DNA of 64,000 nt from Opisthocomus hoazin (lineage: Eukaryota; Chordata; Aves; Opisthocomiformes; Opisthocomidae), in NCBI RefSeq assembly GCF_030867145.1, contig NC_134414.1, forward strand, positions 128,104,465-128,168,464. The letters are read 5' to 3'. Each line of letters starts with the position of its first letter. The first letter of the stretch is position 1. The notes beneath the pieces are model-generated. The model worked only from the letters and a program-made list of their open reading frames with translations, did no database searches and was not told the DNA's origin. The position numbers and the translations under genes were made by a program. This document shows, one piece after another, positions 40,301 through 51,470 of the stretch.

Positions 40301-43300
40301 GCTGTCATGCCTATCAGCAGATAATAACTCAAACACTTCTAGTTTTTTCAAACCAAATATTCTTTCAAGCTTTTTGCCAAGAATGTGAAAGAGGAGTTCT
40401 ATTCTTCGTATTTTTAAGTCAGATTGTTTTGGCTTACTAAAATAATAGAATGAAATAATATATTGACGGTGGAGGGGAGATTGTTTGGGTTTTTTTAAGG
40501 GCCAGATTCAGCCATGAACTTTCTAGAGTGTGGTAGCTTGACCCTGACCATCAGCTCCTGTACTCGACTCTCGTGAGGTTGCACCACAAGTGCTGTGTTC
40601 AGTTTTGGGCCCCTCACTACAAGAAGGGCATTGAGCTGCTGGAGTGCGTGTCCAGAGAAGGGCAACGGGGCTGGCAAAGGGTCTGGAGAGCAAGTCTTAC
40701 AAGGAGCAACTGAAGGAACTGGGGCTGTTTAGTCTGGAGAAAAGGAGGCTGAGGGGGGACCTTATTGGTCTCTACAACTACCTGAAAGGAGGTTGCAGTG
40801 AGGCAGGTGTTGGTCTCTTCTTCCAAGTAACCAGCAACAGGATGAGAGAAGATGGCCTCAAGTTGCGTCAGGGGAGGTATTTACATGAGATATTGTGAAG
40901 AATTTCTTTACTGAAAGAGTGGTCAGGCATTGGAACAGGCTGCCCAGGGAGGTGGTTGAGTCCCCATCCCTGGAGGTGTTTAAAAAGTGTGTAGATGTGG
41001 CACTTCAGGATACGGTTTAGTAGGCATGGTGTTGTTGGGTGGATGGTTGGACTCAATGATCTTAGAGGTCTTTTCCAACCTAGGATTCTAGGATTCTAGG
41101 ATTCAAAGCACCCAAAGATCTGCTTGCTACCTCCCTGCCTTACCAGGACAGGGTGGGGGGAAGAGAACATGAAGAGTAAAAGTCAGGAAACTCCTGGATC
41201 AAGATAATAGATAGTTTAATAGCTGAAGGGAAGTTGTGCATGCAAGCAAAGGAGGAGTTCAGTCACTACTTTCCATCGGCAGACAGATGTTTAGCCACAT
41301 CCTGGAAAGCAGGGCCTCTGCGTGTGTAATGGTTACTTGAGAAGACAAATGCCATAACCATGATCATCCCCACTTTCCCTGAGCTTTTATTGCTGAGCAC
41401 AGTGCCAAATGGGATAGTCCTCTGGTGAATTCAGGCCCACTGCCCTGCTGTGTCCCCTCCCAGCGCCTTGTGCACCCCCAGCCTACTCACTGGGGGAGCA
41501 GAGCAGGGAAAACAGAGAACCTCAAGGCTGGGCGAGCACTGTTCAGCAACAGTCAAAACGCAGGTGTGTTGTCAACACTGTTTTAGTCACAAATTCAAAA
41601 CACAGCACTATATAGGCTACTACAAAGAAAGGTAACTCCATCCCAGCCAGACCCAGTACAGAGAGGCAGTGGCATCCAGTCCATACAGGGCTGATCGGAA
41701 GATAAGGATGCAGAAAAATAAAGAAAATGAAGATATGTTTCTTTGTTAGCAAATTAAGCGAAACCAAAGCCCTATTCACTTTTAGCGACTAGTAGTAGGA
41801 GTCTCGCTGTGATTAGACCTGATTAATGTGCTTACTGTCTGTCACTGTCCTGAAGTCACCAGCATTGCAAAGTCTCTGTACAGATCACCGAGGAGCTGTA
41901 CCGTAGAAGCCGTTCAGTCCAGATATATGAACCCACACATTAAAAAGCAATTTGTGAGAATGCTGTTCCCCTGCTTATGAGTGCCATCCTCCATGTTTGG
42001 CCTCAGGAGTCTCCAGTGCAAGTCACAAAGCTGGACAAATAACAAACTCCTGCCTAAACGTGAAAGCTGGTGCCGGAGACTTTCATAAGGATCATCAGAT
42101 ATGGCCGGTGCCTCTGCACATGTCCTATGCTTGACAAAGCTGATGTTTTGTAAAGTGTTTGGCTTCTGCTTGTCACATAATTGTTTAAATACATTTTGAG
42201 TGAGAACTAAATATATTGCCCCTAAATTTGTGCTATAAGACCAGAGGGAAGTCTGTAATGCTGTCACTCTTCAACACTGCTGTAGTGGATTGCTGCAGCA
42301 CATGTCTGAGACAATATTTAAAACTGATATTCTGTTTTCAAAAAAAAGATGGCAAGGGAGGTTACACTTAGTGCTGTAACCACACCACCAAACAAGTGAC
42401 CCTAGTGTTTTAAGGATAGTACAATATTCTGTCACCAAATCTGTTTACAAAACAGCTCCTTGCTAGACAAGAAACAACATATCATTCCTTTCATTTAGAG
42501 GACTCTATGTGAGGGGCAGTTGCAAACAAACTTTATTTTCCTTTCTTTGCAGACTTCTGCAGGTGTTCCAGAGAGAATCTTCAGAACATTAAAGGACCTA
42601 ATATATACTTATGAAAAGCCAGATCAAGGACTAGTAACCAACCTCCGCTACCCAGTAAACAAGCCAAATGCCTCGCAAAGAAGCCGGAGGTTCAAGTCAG
42701 AAAAGGATGACATTTATGATGGTGAGAAACTTAGCTCTGCCTTTGTGGGTTTTTTTTAAGATGACTGCATTGACAGGTTTGTGGTGAATAGCTGCTACAT
42801 TTCCTCTGAGACCAGCTCATGTGGACAGAAGTTCAACATCCTTCCTTCGCTCTTATGTTTACTGGAAAACAGTTATTCCTAGCTCACCAGTTACATACTC
42901 TCATCCACTGCAAACTAACAAGTTAAAATTGCGAGAGGTACAGAAGGCAAAGCATGATGTTGCCCACAGCTCACTCCTTCATGAGTGTTGATGCTTCTAG
43001 GCTAGGGAAGGCTGGGGACCAGTTTTACCCAATGTGGTTCTGCCAAGCTGCCAGGCCCCTGCACTTTGCTGGGAGTTAAGGCTGTCCTTTACCTTCATTG
43101 TCCAGGTTAAAAGCTATTTTTATACCAAAATCTAACTCACTTATTTTTGAGATGCTAAGAAAAAAAAAAAAGAAAAAAAAAGCCAGCCAGCTTGTGGTTT
43201 GCTGTGATTTCTACCAAAACATGCATAATTTTTTAAGTTAGTATGTTGAAAATAAGAAGCATGTAGCCTTGTGCTCAGGATCACAGCCTTGGAGCCAGAG

Positions 43301-45193
43301 TTCAGCCTCTGGTTGATACTCTGCTAATTTATGCTCATAAGTCCCAGGTGTAAGAGAAAGATACAGTGTTTCTGCCTGACAGAAATATTATGCAAATGAA
43401 TACAATGAAGATAGAGGTTTTCACAAAGTGGTAGACCACGTTTTGTAGTCCCATGTCATCTTTACGTCGTTGGTTTGGGGAGGATGAATAGAGATACTAT
43501 TGGTAACTTGCCAGCATCCCTCACCCACTTTTGAAAGCCACTTTTCATATTGCTGTGGTACGATGCTCAGCTGCAGCATCCATCAGGTCACAGGCTGCAA
43601 AATATCTTCGGAAGTCTTCTAGGTCCTCTGGCGAAGCATAACGACAGCCACAGCGAGAGCATGCGTGAGCAAGGGAATTCCTTTCATTAAGTACAGTTAT
43701 CGTAAAGGAAAAAAATCTTGGAGTATCCAACCTTCTGTGTGGTTTATGCCTCACGAGTAACGCTAGCTCAGATACAGCCTGCATGTGCTGCAGCCGGTAC
43801 AACAGACGCTGGGTTTCTGCGCAGCAGGACAGCGCAGAGCTCTGTCGGTCCCTGCGTCAAGCAGGTGGGGTAGGAAGAGCTGAGCTCTCCCCACCACTTT
43901 GTGCACTAAGCTGCATTTTTAGGGGGCAGTGCAGCAACAGCCTTGCTGGGAGAAGCAGTAGCAAAGAGACATTTCCAGTGTCTCCAACATTACATGATCA
44001 CTTGTATCACTAAAGCAGATGTGCCACATTTGCTCTACAGAGGTTTTTATGGTGTGTTGTTGTTCCCGCTCCAGGGAGATGGGAAATACTGCAGTTTCAT
44101 GGATATATTTTTAGGAAAAATCAGGTATGATACAAATGTTATTGTTTGGTCCTGCAACATGAACTTTTCTAGAAGATGCACAATGTCCTGGTCTGGACTC
44201 ACAGGGAGGAAAACAAACCCTTTCATTTCACTGTCAAAATGTTTGTGGTTGTCCATAAAAATGGAGGCTTTTAGAAATAATCAAATTACTTTGGAAATGT
44301 TGCTGTTCAATTTTACTTTAAATTTCACTTATACAGCATTTCAAACTTCCCCCTCAGACTGCTTTATTACGTGGTCACAGTGGGAGCTTCGGTTAATGTC
44401 ATGACGGACATCTCTCTGAAACGCAGGCACCACAGAAAACACCGCAGCGCTTCCTAAAGCAAGCACCTGGCCCGGTCCCTCGTGTTGCACCGGCAGCTGG
44501 CTTTGCAGCACGTGCAGGACTGAGAGCTCCAGTGCAGCCACTGGAACACCTCAGGGGACTGAGGTCATGATACTGGTTGTTGGACAGTTTTGAACATTGC
44601 TTTCTAGCCTAGGAACAGCTTGTCTGAGGGTGGCTGCTTGAAGAGACGTAGGTTTCCATAGTGGAGACTGAGTCCCAAGCATTCAATTTCTGCCTTTCCT
44701 CCAGCTTCTCAAAAAAACACAATAAATCTGACAAGGTCTAAGAAAGAAAGGGTTTTTTCAGGCTCTCCTCCCTTAGTTGGGAGGAGAGGTTTTCTGCTGG
44801 GTATTTATTTTGAGAAGAAAGGGTGTGTTATGCTATCTCAGCTATCGATTCCTGACATTTGACTGTTCCTCTTGAAGAAGGGGTCTCATGTGGATGCAAC
44901 TGTTTAATAGCAGAGCTTGCTGGCTCAGAAAAGCCAGTGCAGGCTTTGCCTCCAGATGGACCCCTGGAGGACCCAGTCCGTAGGACGTGGGGTCTAAATG
45001 GTGGCCCTACAATAGCAGAGAGAATACCGAGAAACCAAGTTGGGTTACTGACACCTGCCCAGCAACGCGGCCACAGGCCGCCCTGTTTACCATGAGCTTT
45101 CAGAGGAGCCATTTGCAATGACAACATCTTTCTTTTGTTGTTGATTTCTTCACAGAAATTGATGACAGCGATTACGTCTCTGTCTTACCCTGA
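34248..45193 (+). CDS. SH2D1B: SH2D1B (EAT-2), SH2 adaptor of SLAM-family receptors
   Basis: The coding sequence joins 34248-34381, 39478-39541, 42553-42721 and 45156-45193. It encodes 134 residues, close to the 132 of human EAT-2. All introns are GT-AG and the phases match. The SH2 domain covers about residues 5-100: HGK at 7-9, the phosphotyrosine-binding arginine Arg31 in [10 protein letters not shown], the SAP/EAT-2 signature LCLCV at 40-44, YTYRIFRE in exon 2 and EKPDQG in exon 3. The tail has two tyrosines, Tyr121 (DIYDE) and Tyr129 (DYVSVLP), and the closing motif is diagnostic of EAT-2 over SAP. In mammals EAT-2 binds phosphorylated ITSM motifs of SLAM receptors in the cytosol, and its tail recruits PLC-gamma. 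ATG 34248 was chosen because MDFPFFHG matches the mammalian MDLPYYHG start. In-frame upstream ATGs at 34113 and 34125 would add an extension unknown in the family. Confidence 0.95.
34382..39477 (+). other. SH2D1B intron 1
   Basis: About 5.1 kb with GT...AG ends. A purine-rich tract lies at 35260-35560 and a 22-bp tandem duplication at 37890-37933. Short open frames such as 36193-36591 show no recognisable domain. Nothing else was identified. Confidence 0.75.
37890..37933. repeat. 22-bp perfect tandem duplication
   Basis: Two exact copies (37890-37911 and 37912-37933) of a unit beginning GCAGAAACATGAAAAACATT, inside SH2D1B intron 1. Confidence 0.9.
39478..39541 (+). CDS. SH2D1B: SH2D1B coding exon 2
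   Basis: The 64-bp exon sits between acceptor TTTTTCACAG and donor CAG|GTGAGT. Joined to exon 1 it encodes residues 45-66 ([20 protein letters not shown], then IQ). These align without gaps to the same segment of mammalian EAT-2. Confidence 0.95.
40560..41104 (+). mobile_element. CR1 LINE fragment (3' end, + strand)
   Basis: A 5'-truncated CR1 retroposon in SH2D1B intron 2. Hallmarks are the frame with [17 protein letters not shown] and YLKGG typical of the C-terminus of the CR1 reverse-transcriptase ORF, the block AACAGGCTGCCCAGGGAGGT, and the tail ATTCTAGGATTCTAGGATTC, a form of the 8-bp CR1 terminal repeat. The reading frame is broken (for example a stop at about 40896), so it is inactive. 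The 5' edge is approximate. Confidence 0.93.
41431..41660 (+). mobile_element. ERVL-like LTR fragment, 3' part
   Basis: The sequence runs from about GTGTCCCCTCCCAGCGCCTT through AAAACACAGCACTATATAGG to AACTCCATCCCAGCC and CCAGTACA. This matches the 3' part of a common avian ERVL LTR as I recall it. The 5' part of the LTR is missing. The reverse complement of its terminus (TGTACTGG) also begins the fragment at 47892, so the two are probably related copies in opposite orientation. Confidence 0.7.
42553..42721 (+). CDS. SH2D1B: SH2D1B coding exon 3
   Basis: The acceptor is CTTTCTTTGCAG and the donor is GATG|GTGAGA. It encodes residues 67-122 plus one base of codon 123. It holds the C-terminal part of the SH2 domain ([18 protein letters not shown]), a basic linker (RSRRFKSEK) and the acidic Tyr121 motif. 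Arg77 lies in the position of human SAP Arg78. Confidence 0.95.
42722..45155 (+). other. SH2D1B intron 3
   Basis: GT...AG ends. It contains an A-rich tract at about 43158-43182. On the opposite strand an open frame at 43545-43802 encodes an unrecognised Cys-containing sequence (see findings). No mobile element was recognised. Confidence 0.7.
45156..45193 (+). CDS. SH2D1B: SH2D1B terminal coding exon 4
   Basis: After acceptor TTTCTTCACAG the exon completes codon 123 (Glu) and encodes [11 protein letters not shown], then TGA at 45191-45193. The SDYVxVLP ending matches the mammalian EAT-2 C-terminus and fixes the identity of the gene. Confidence 0.95.
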
Positions 45194-47891
45194 ATGAGCT
45201 GTAACCTGACGACTTGGGAAGCTGCCGTTTGAGGCTGTGCTGCAGCGCAATGGATCAGCTGGGAAGAGCAAACAGCTGGGCATTCTCTGCTGTGGATCTG
45301 TACCTCTGGGACTGTCAGAGCAGCTGTGTTTTGTCACAGTAGATCACAAGCTACGATATATTTTTGTCAGGCCATAAAAGGATTCATTTTTATAAGAGAC
45401 ATATGCATACATGTACACGCATATAGGGGGGAAGGGTATCTGTGTGCATGTATATGTATTTTGTTTTTTTAGACAGCGAACTGTCCAAGATGTCTACTGC
45501 TAAAATGAATAATCTATTAGAAAGCAGCAATATAAATACAATACATGAACGTGCATAAAGCAGTGGTTTATGGCAGAACTGGTAGTGTTGCTAAAAACTA
45601 TACACGACAGAAATTCTATTGGCATCATATGATGCTTAAAAACTGCTAAACTCTGTTAAACCTCTAAACCCTGTTATTTTGTGCATTTGTGTTACCTCAT
45701 TGTCGGATAAGTTGATAGTATTTCAGCTATGTCAAGGAATACTAGTATTATACTGTAGTTTGGAATAATCTAAATTAAAACAAAGAGGCTGTGTTAAATC
45801 CATGCCATGAAAAGTGAATCACCAGCATGAAAATTATTTGAAATACTTTTAATATTGATGAATGTTTCTGGTAGATTACAAGAGGAGTGCGAGTTCTACA
45901 AGCATGTCAGTATGAACACATCCTCTTTTTTCATAGGTGCTGTACATATGAGAATGCTTACTACATTTCATTTGCTACTGCCATAAGCTCTGTATTACAA
46001 TGCATATGTGTTATGTTATTTTTTTATGTAAGAATTTGCTTTAATCTTATCCCTAATTTTAAATAGTTAATATATACTTTCGTTCTGAAGATGGCCTGCA
46101 ACTAGTAGCCAAAGCCAGAACTGGAACAAATGTCCTGATTCTCTCAGTTGCTAGTGCCAACTCCCTCTCCGTTTGTGATCTTGAGGAAGACATTTATATT
46201 TATTGTGTGTTTAAGATCTTTCACAAATTATTAATGTATTTTAATGGATAATACTACTTAGATTTCTTTCTGTTATGTTTCTTTCACACCAATATTTGTT
46301 AAAGGACTTTCAGATCTTTCAGTGCTTTGGACTTCATTATGAACTCAACAGTGCTAACAGTTTTTGGTGGCAGGCTCAACTGGTACTTCTAGCATGAAGT
46401 AGACAAAAAATAAGAATATTCGTTAACTCTGGCATTGCCAAAAATACCAACATATGTGTCAAAAAATCATGAATTGAAAAGAAAGTAGTTGTCCGTGAAA
46501 AATGCTACTACTGGACAGGAAAAAAAAACCCACCCTTGCTCTGTAGAAGCACATACGCTGATGTGTCTCTTTATTTGCAGAATTCAGCAGCCTGCCCAAC
46601 AGTTGGTTATCACATGTATCAGACAGAGCTGCTGCTGTGCTGCGAGGTGCCAGCTCCAGCAACCTTGTCTTTAACAGAACACACCATTACAGTTTTTCTG
46701 AAATGAGAGTCTCAGCAGCCCTCCACATGCTCAGTCAGTCAGACTGATGTTCAACCTTAGGAAAAGGCTGAGTGACAAGGAATCCCAGGCTGTGCCTCAC
46801 GACCCCAACTGCGTGATTCCTGATGGCTGAACAGACTATTACTCACAGCTGACGGGGGCAAGGGCCTGGGCTGTGGTGCTTTTTAGCCAGCAGTTGCTCT
46901 GGTTAAAGCGCTGCACTGCAGGCAGCCGTGCTTTGGACTCGGATTTACAATGCTGTGGTGGCTGCAGCTCCAGATGCTGCATCTAGACCTGAGGGTACAT
47001 CCAAGCACACACTCCGGTCACTTCTCAGGTATCACCTCCGAGGTGGTCAGCTGAAGCACAGAGCATGCGAAGGATCAAGGATTCAAAGGAGGAAGCAAGG
47101 ACACAGAATGAAAAAAAATTCATGATTCAATTTACATTACATTTACATTATATTTACAATATTCAGCTGTGCTTTACAGGAATACATTTGTTCTGTTAAC
47201 AGTATAAGAAAATTAGGTTAATACACGCATTCCTACGCTTCTTCACAGCCCTAATACATTAGAAAACAATCAGTGCGTGATTTTTGAAAAAGTGTGTTCA
47301 AAAGCTTCACACGCCAGCATCTACTTTCCAACACCCTAAAGCTGCGTGTGCGTGTCTGTGTGTGGGTTCAGCAGTGGGAAATGCTGTAGCAGGGCAGCAG
47401 TGTACCCGACCTGAGCGGCTTTAGTGCCCAGTAACGCCACACAACACACCACCTCTACTCTCCTGAGCGACCACCATAACAGATGGAGCCCAAAGTCATG
47501 GACTAAATTAACCCGGTGGAAATTTTGCCACATTTCTGGGTATTTATGGACATTTTACGTGGGTGGTCCTGTTGCAGAATAGATTGCAAGGGCATAAACA
47601 CCCAGGGATATCTTTGTTCTGAGTCGCTCTCTCAAAGAGGCACCCAATCCGGACCGTTTCTTTTCTGTACCTTTCAGTCTATATTTTTAATTAAATTACG
47701 TTATAAGCACAAACGTCTGAAATTACGCTGTGGGAGACCAAGCGTCAAGAACATTTCTTTAACAGTCCATAGACTAAGGGAATGGTATTTGTCACATCAA
47801 AGGATGGAACAGGGGTGGTGGTTAACGAGAACGTGTTGGATAGTAATGGACCGTACCATGACGCAAATGGTATGGAATAAGGGCCAAAGAA
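45194..47891 (+). other. SH2D1B 3' UTR and 3' flank
   Basis: AT-rich sequence. An ATTAAA hexamer at 45774-45779 is one possible polyadenylation signal, but there is no strong downstream element, so the transcript end is uncertain. From about 46.7 kb onward nothing coding is recognised. Confidence 0.45.
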
Positions 47892-48023
47892 TGTACTGGT
47901 TTCACTGGGATAGAATTAATTTTCTCCATAGTAGCTTTCCATGGGGCTATGTTTTGGATTTCTGCAGAAAACACTGCGGGTAACACAGCGATGTTTTCCT
48001 TATTGCTGAGCAGCGCTCACACA
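47892..48023 (-). mobile_element. Truncated ERVL-like LTR fragment at the array edge
   Basis: It begins TGTACTGGTTTCACTGGGAT, continues with GAATTAATTTTCTCC, GGCTATGTTTTGGAT and TAACACAGCGATGTTTT, and ends in GAGCAGCGCTCACACA. This is the reverse complement of the 3' end of an avian ERVL LTR of the kind seen at 41431-41660. It is cut off at about 48019-48024, exactly where similarity to the downstream CIP2A units begins. Confidence 0.7.
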
Positions 48024-48960
48024 GCTGCTGCCCGGCCTCAAGCCCGCCCCAAAGCCCTGGCAAAGGTCGACCCGACTCGGGTGGCCCAGAGGCGGCAGCG
48101 AGGACAAGGAGGGCTGTGGGAGCCGGCGGCAGCTCCAGGCCCCACGCTGCCTTCCAGAGGCCGGGGGGCCGCAAGGCTCAGCACGCTCCAGCCGCCGCCG
48201 CCTCCGCCGGGGAAGAGCCTCCTTCCCCGACTTTCCGCAGCCCTCGACGACACGTCAGCCCCGGAGCAGGACGGACCCGCCCCAGCGGCCGCACGTCCCG
48301 GGTCTCCCCGCTTCTCCCTCAGGCGTCCACAGCCCCAGCCACACGCGCCGCCGCCCCAAGCCCGCCCCGCCCCTTCCCTCCTCAGCCGAGACGGCGGGGG
48401 CGGGGTCTCCCGTCGTGCCCCGCGGGGTCGGCGGCCGCTCCCCCTCAGCGGCGGCTGTCAGCAAGGTGGCGGCGGCGGCGGCGGGAATGACGAGCGGGCT
48501 TTGTGGTTGGCGCGTCTGAGGGGGCGGCTGGGGCGCCATGGACGCGCTGGGCTGCATGAAGTCCCTGCTGCTGGCAGCCGCGCAGTACCGGGCCGCCAAG
48601 ACCCCGTGCAACGCGGCGCTCCTGCAGCGCGGCCTGGAGGTGAGAGCGGCGCCGGGCCTGGGTCCCCGGGCCGCGGCGGAAGCGGGGCGGCGCGGACCCG
48701 AAGGAAGGAGGGGGTGTCGGTGGTGTCCCCCCGGGCTTGGGGTGGCTGTCTCGGGGTCCGGCCCCGCCTGGCTCCGCTCCGCCGCCGCCCTGTGCGGCCG
48801 CAGCGCGGGCTCTGGAGCCGCCGGGGCCTTGGCCGGGCCCGCGGCCTCCGCCGCGGCTCAGCGGGCGGGGCCGGGGAGAGTGCCCCGGTGAGCGATTGGC
48901 GGGGGAGCGGGCGGCCGGGGGAGGCCGTCGGACGGAAGAACCGCCTCAGGTTGTGGCACT
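48024..48960 (+). promoter_or_regulatory. CpG-island promoter of CIP2A copy 1 (5'-shortened)
   Basis: Very GC- and CpG-rich from the array edge through exon 1 into intron 1. There are Sp1-like CCCGCCCCGCCCC boxes at about 48360 and a YY1-like CAAGGTGGCGGC about 70 bp before the ATG. It has no TATA box, as is usual for a proliferation-linked gene. Less upstream GC-rich DNA is present than in copies 2-4. Confidence 0.7.
48538..48639 (+). CDS. CIP2A: CIP2A copy 1, exon 1
   Basis: 34 codons from ATG in context GGCGCCATGG (good Kozak +4 G) to the donor GAG|GTGAGA. It has the same length as the human first coding exon and ends in phase 0. Confidence 0.93.
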
Positions 48961-50951
48961 GTCCCCGGCTATTGGTGTGCCCTTCGTTACCGCCGTTTTG
49001 TGGTGTCTGTGTACGCTTGCAGATGCGGGCAGTGCGTTTCGATACACATAGGCTAAGCATAGAGTGTGCCTGACGAGGAACTTTTTTTTCCCTATCCCCT
49101 CAATTCGGACCCGCAACGGTAGTTTGGGACTGAAGAAAGTATGATGAATGATATAGGAAGAAGGATGGCAGAGGGCTGGAGCAGCCCTCGTGTGAGGAAA
49201 GGCTGAGAGAGTTGGGGCTGTTCAGCCTGGAGAAGCCTGTTGCTATGAATGCTGTCAGCAGGCAAACAAAAAAAGCCTCAATGTGTTTATAAAGGATCAC
49301 AAAGCAAACTTGGTGCTTTCCCAGAGTAAAGAGAACACATCCACAGCAACAAATCTCAGATTTTTTCCAAACCCTTTTTTTTTTTCTTCCCTGGAAGTGT
49401 GAATACAAATGTCCCGTTAGGAGTTGCACTGAGATTCTTGGTTTGTCAAATAGGGAGAAATCTGTTTAATACTACTCTGTGCTTTGACATCTGTGTTAAA
49501 TACTTTGTTGCAGTTGAGTAATTGAGGTTGTTTCTCTCCCTTCATCTCCAGGTCATCTCTGGACTGAAGCTTACGCGATTATTTGCTTCAGACCAGATTC
49601 TACCAAGCGAATGTCTCAGCTGCCTAGTAGAACTCCTTGAGGACGCTAATGTAAACCCATCTGTGACCTCGTCTGTGGTTACTTTGCTCTCACAGCTAGG
49701 TAAGGTTTGCATCTGAACTTTTTATCTTGGGTGTGGGAAAGGGAAGACAAGACAGGTGCTGATTCTGTGGCGTGTGCAGGTTTCATGCTCTCAAACAGAA
49801 CTAAGACTTTGTAGGTAGTACCCTTTTCAGTGAGGTGAAGAAACCTGCCAAGGGGGTGCAAAGATGGGGAGGAGCCCTATTACTTCAGCAGCTGTCATTG
49901 CTTCAGTTTACCTCTCCCATTGGAGTGTTTGCTGGGCAGCAGCCTGGGCTCCCCCAACGGCCTGGGCCTGCGTGCATCAAGTTTCGCAATTACAGAATGG
50001 GTTCTACTGCCTCTGACTTGTTTCTTGAGATGCATTCGCCTCTTCCCACCGCATTCCCCATTTCTCAGAAGTGGGACTTCATTGTCTAGGGAGCTTTGTG
50101 CTCGCTGTAGTGTACGTACCCAGGGAAGAATTACCTCTTCACTGCGTAGTTTCTCATTGTGCGTGAGTAGTTATTCAGGAATTGAGTCCTTTATGATGAC
50201 CCCTTGTTTATCCTCTCTGATTCTTGGAGGTTTTAGCCTCTTTGAGCTTCCTTTTAGTTTTTTGAAACAGTTGTGTAGAATTATATTTGTTGCTGGGGTT
50301 CTTAACTATCCTTTCCAACCTGTTGTTTCTGGAAAATTTTAAGATTAGACCTCGTCCAACTGACCTTTGTCTGTTGCTTTACCTGTTATCCTGGTTTGCT
50401 GCATCTTTTCCAGGACTACCTAAGCAGAAGTGGCTTCAGTTATTTAACTGTTGCTACATAACCCTATCAAGGTACCAGTTTTAGTGTGTTTGCCCGCCGT
50501 AGTGTGAAGCAAGAAACAGATCACTGATTTTAAGCTTTAAAGCTTTCTAAGTGCAGGTTTCCTGCTCTCAAACAGAACTAAGGCTTTGTAGGTAGGAGGC
50601 AGGCTGTTCCTTCGGTGTCCGCGCGACTCAAGGGAGAGTATTAGTGTTTCAGTTAGCTGTAAGTTCAGAAGCAAGGCAGAGATGCAAGCGCATAGGAGCT
50701 GTGATTTATTGGTTGTTATTTGTGAAACATAGACGAAAGACTGGTCAAAGACCTTGGCTTCTGCTGAGCTTGGTAGCTCATGCAGCAGTTGCTTCTGCTA
50801 TTAGATAGGTGTTTTTATCAACAATTCTTAAATTCTAGCTTTAGACAATGAGACTAGAGAAGCTCTTCAGGATACCTACAATCTGACCAGCGTGCTGGCA
50901 GGAGTGGTTCATCGAAGTTCTGCTAATCTTAGTGACCCAGTCTTATTACAG
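48538..50951 (+). CDS. CIP2A: CIP2A 5' partial gene, copy 1 (exons 1-3)
   Basis: Exons 48538-48639, 49552-49699 and 50839-50951 join in frame to 121 codons. The product matches the N-terminus of human CIP2A closely: [12 protein letters not shown] (human MDSTACLKSLLL), then [13 protein letters not shown] and [11 protein letters not shown]. In mammals CIP2A (about 905 residues) is a cytoplasmic inhibitor of PP2A that stabilises MYC and, in mitosis, binds TOPBP1. Its N-terminal half is an armadillo-like helical repeat and its C-terminal half a coiled coil. Only the start of the helical domain is encoded here. No exon 4 follows before the next unit's promoter, so this copy cannot make full-length protein alone. 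All splice sites and the frame are intact. Confidence 0.93.
49169..49236 (+). mobile_element. CR1 fragment in CIP2A intron 1, copy 1
   Basis: A short internal CR1 piece (GAGGGCTGGAGCAGCCCTCG ... GAGAGTTGGGGCTGTTCAGCCTGGAGAAG). The same fragment recurs at the same place in every unit, so it predates the amplification. Confidence 0.8.
49552..49699 (+). CDS. CIP2A: CIP2A copy 1, exon 2
   Basis: The acceptor is TTCATCTCCAG and the donor CTAG|GTAAGG. It encodes [11 protein letters not shown] ... VVTLLSQL (49 codons plus one base) and matches human CIP2A exon 2 in length and phase. Confidence 0.95.
50839..50951 (+). CDS. CIP2A: CIP2A copy 1, exon 3
   Basis: The acceptor is AAATTCTAG and the donor CAG|GTAACA. 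It completes an Ala codon and encodes [20 protein letters not shown] and 17 further residues ending PVLLQ. It ends in phase 0. Confidence 0.94.
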
Positions 50952-51020
50952 GTAACAGGAAGTAATGCTTAATCATATTGGGCTACTGTTACATAGTATA
51001 CATAGTATACCAGAAGACTT

Positions 51021-51255
51021 ACAGAATCATAGGTTGGAAAAGACCCCTAAGATCATGCAGTCCTACTGCATAACCAACACCGCCATGCCTGCTAAACCAT
51101 ATCCCAAGGTGCCACATCTACACGTTTTTTGAACGCCTCCAGGGATGGGGACTCCACCACCTCCCTGGACAGCCTGTTCCAACGCCTGACCGCTCTTTCA
51201 GTAAATAAATTTTTCCTCATATCCAATCTAAACCTCCCCTGACACAACTTCAAAC
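51021..51255 (-). mobile_element. CR1 3'-end fragment in intron 3, unit 1
   Basis: Reverse-oriented CR1. On the minus strand the frame reads [20 protein letters not shown], then [20 protein letters not shown], the conserved C-terminus of the CR1 ORF2 protein. The 3' end is marked by ACAGAATCATAGGTTGGAAA on the + strand. It is an inactive remnant. Confidence 0.9.
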
Positions 51256-51470
51256 TCAGATAAAGTCTTTGGTAAGAGTTTTGTTTTTGTGGCATCATCT
51301 TGTGGCTTGAGGGCAAAAGAGAGTTACTTGACTCTGGGGAATTACCTTAGTACTGGTTCGACACGTTTTTTTTGCAGCAGTGATAGCCCTGGCCTCCTTG
51401 TTCTGCAGAGTTGGGGGTTGTTTCTCCCGTGCTGGGGCAAATAACCAGTAGAACAGGAGCCGGGTCCTCT

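Noticed and set aside
47949-49073. 374-codon plus-strand frame across the left edge of the array
   Set aside because: It starts in the LTR fragment and continues out of frame through the CIP2A promoter and exon 1. It is a composition artefact.
49100-49429. 109-codon minus-strand frame repeated in intron 1 of each CIP2A copy
   Set aside because: It overlaps a CR1 fragment and intronic DNA. Its repetition reflects the tandem duplication and not independent conservation.
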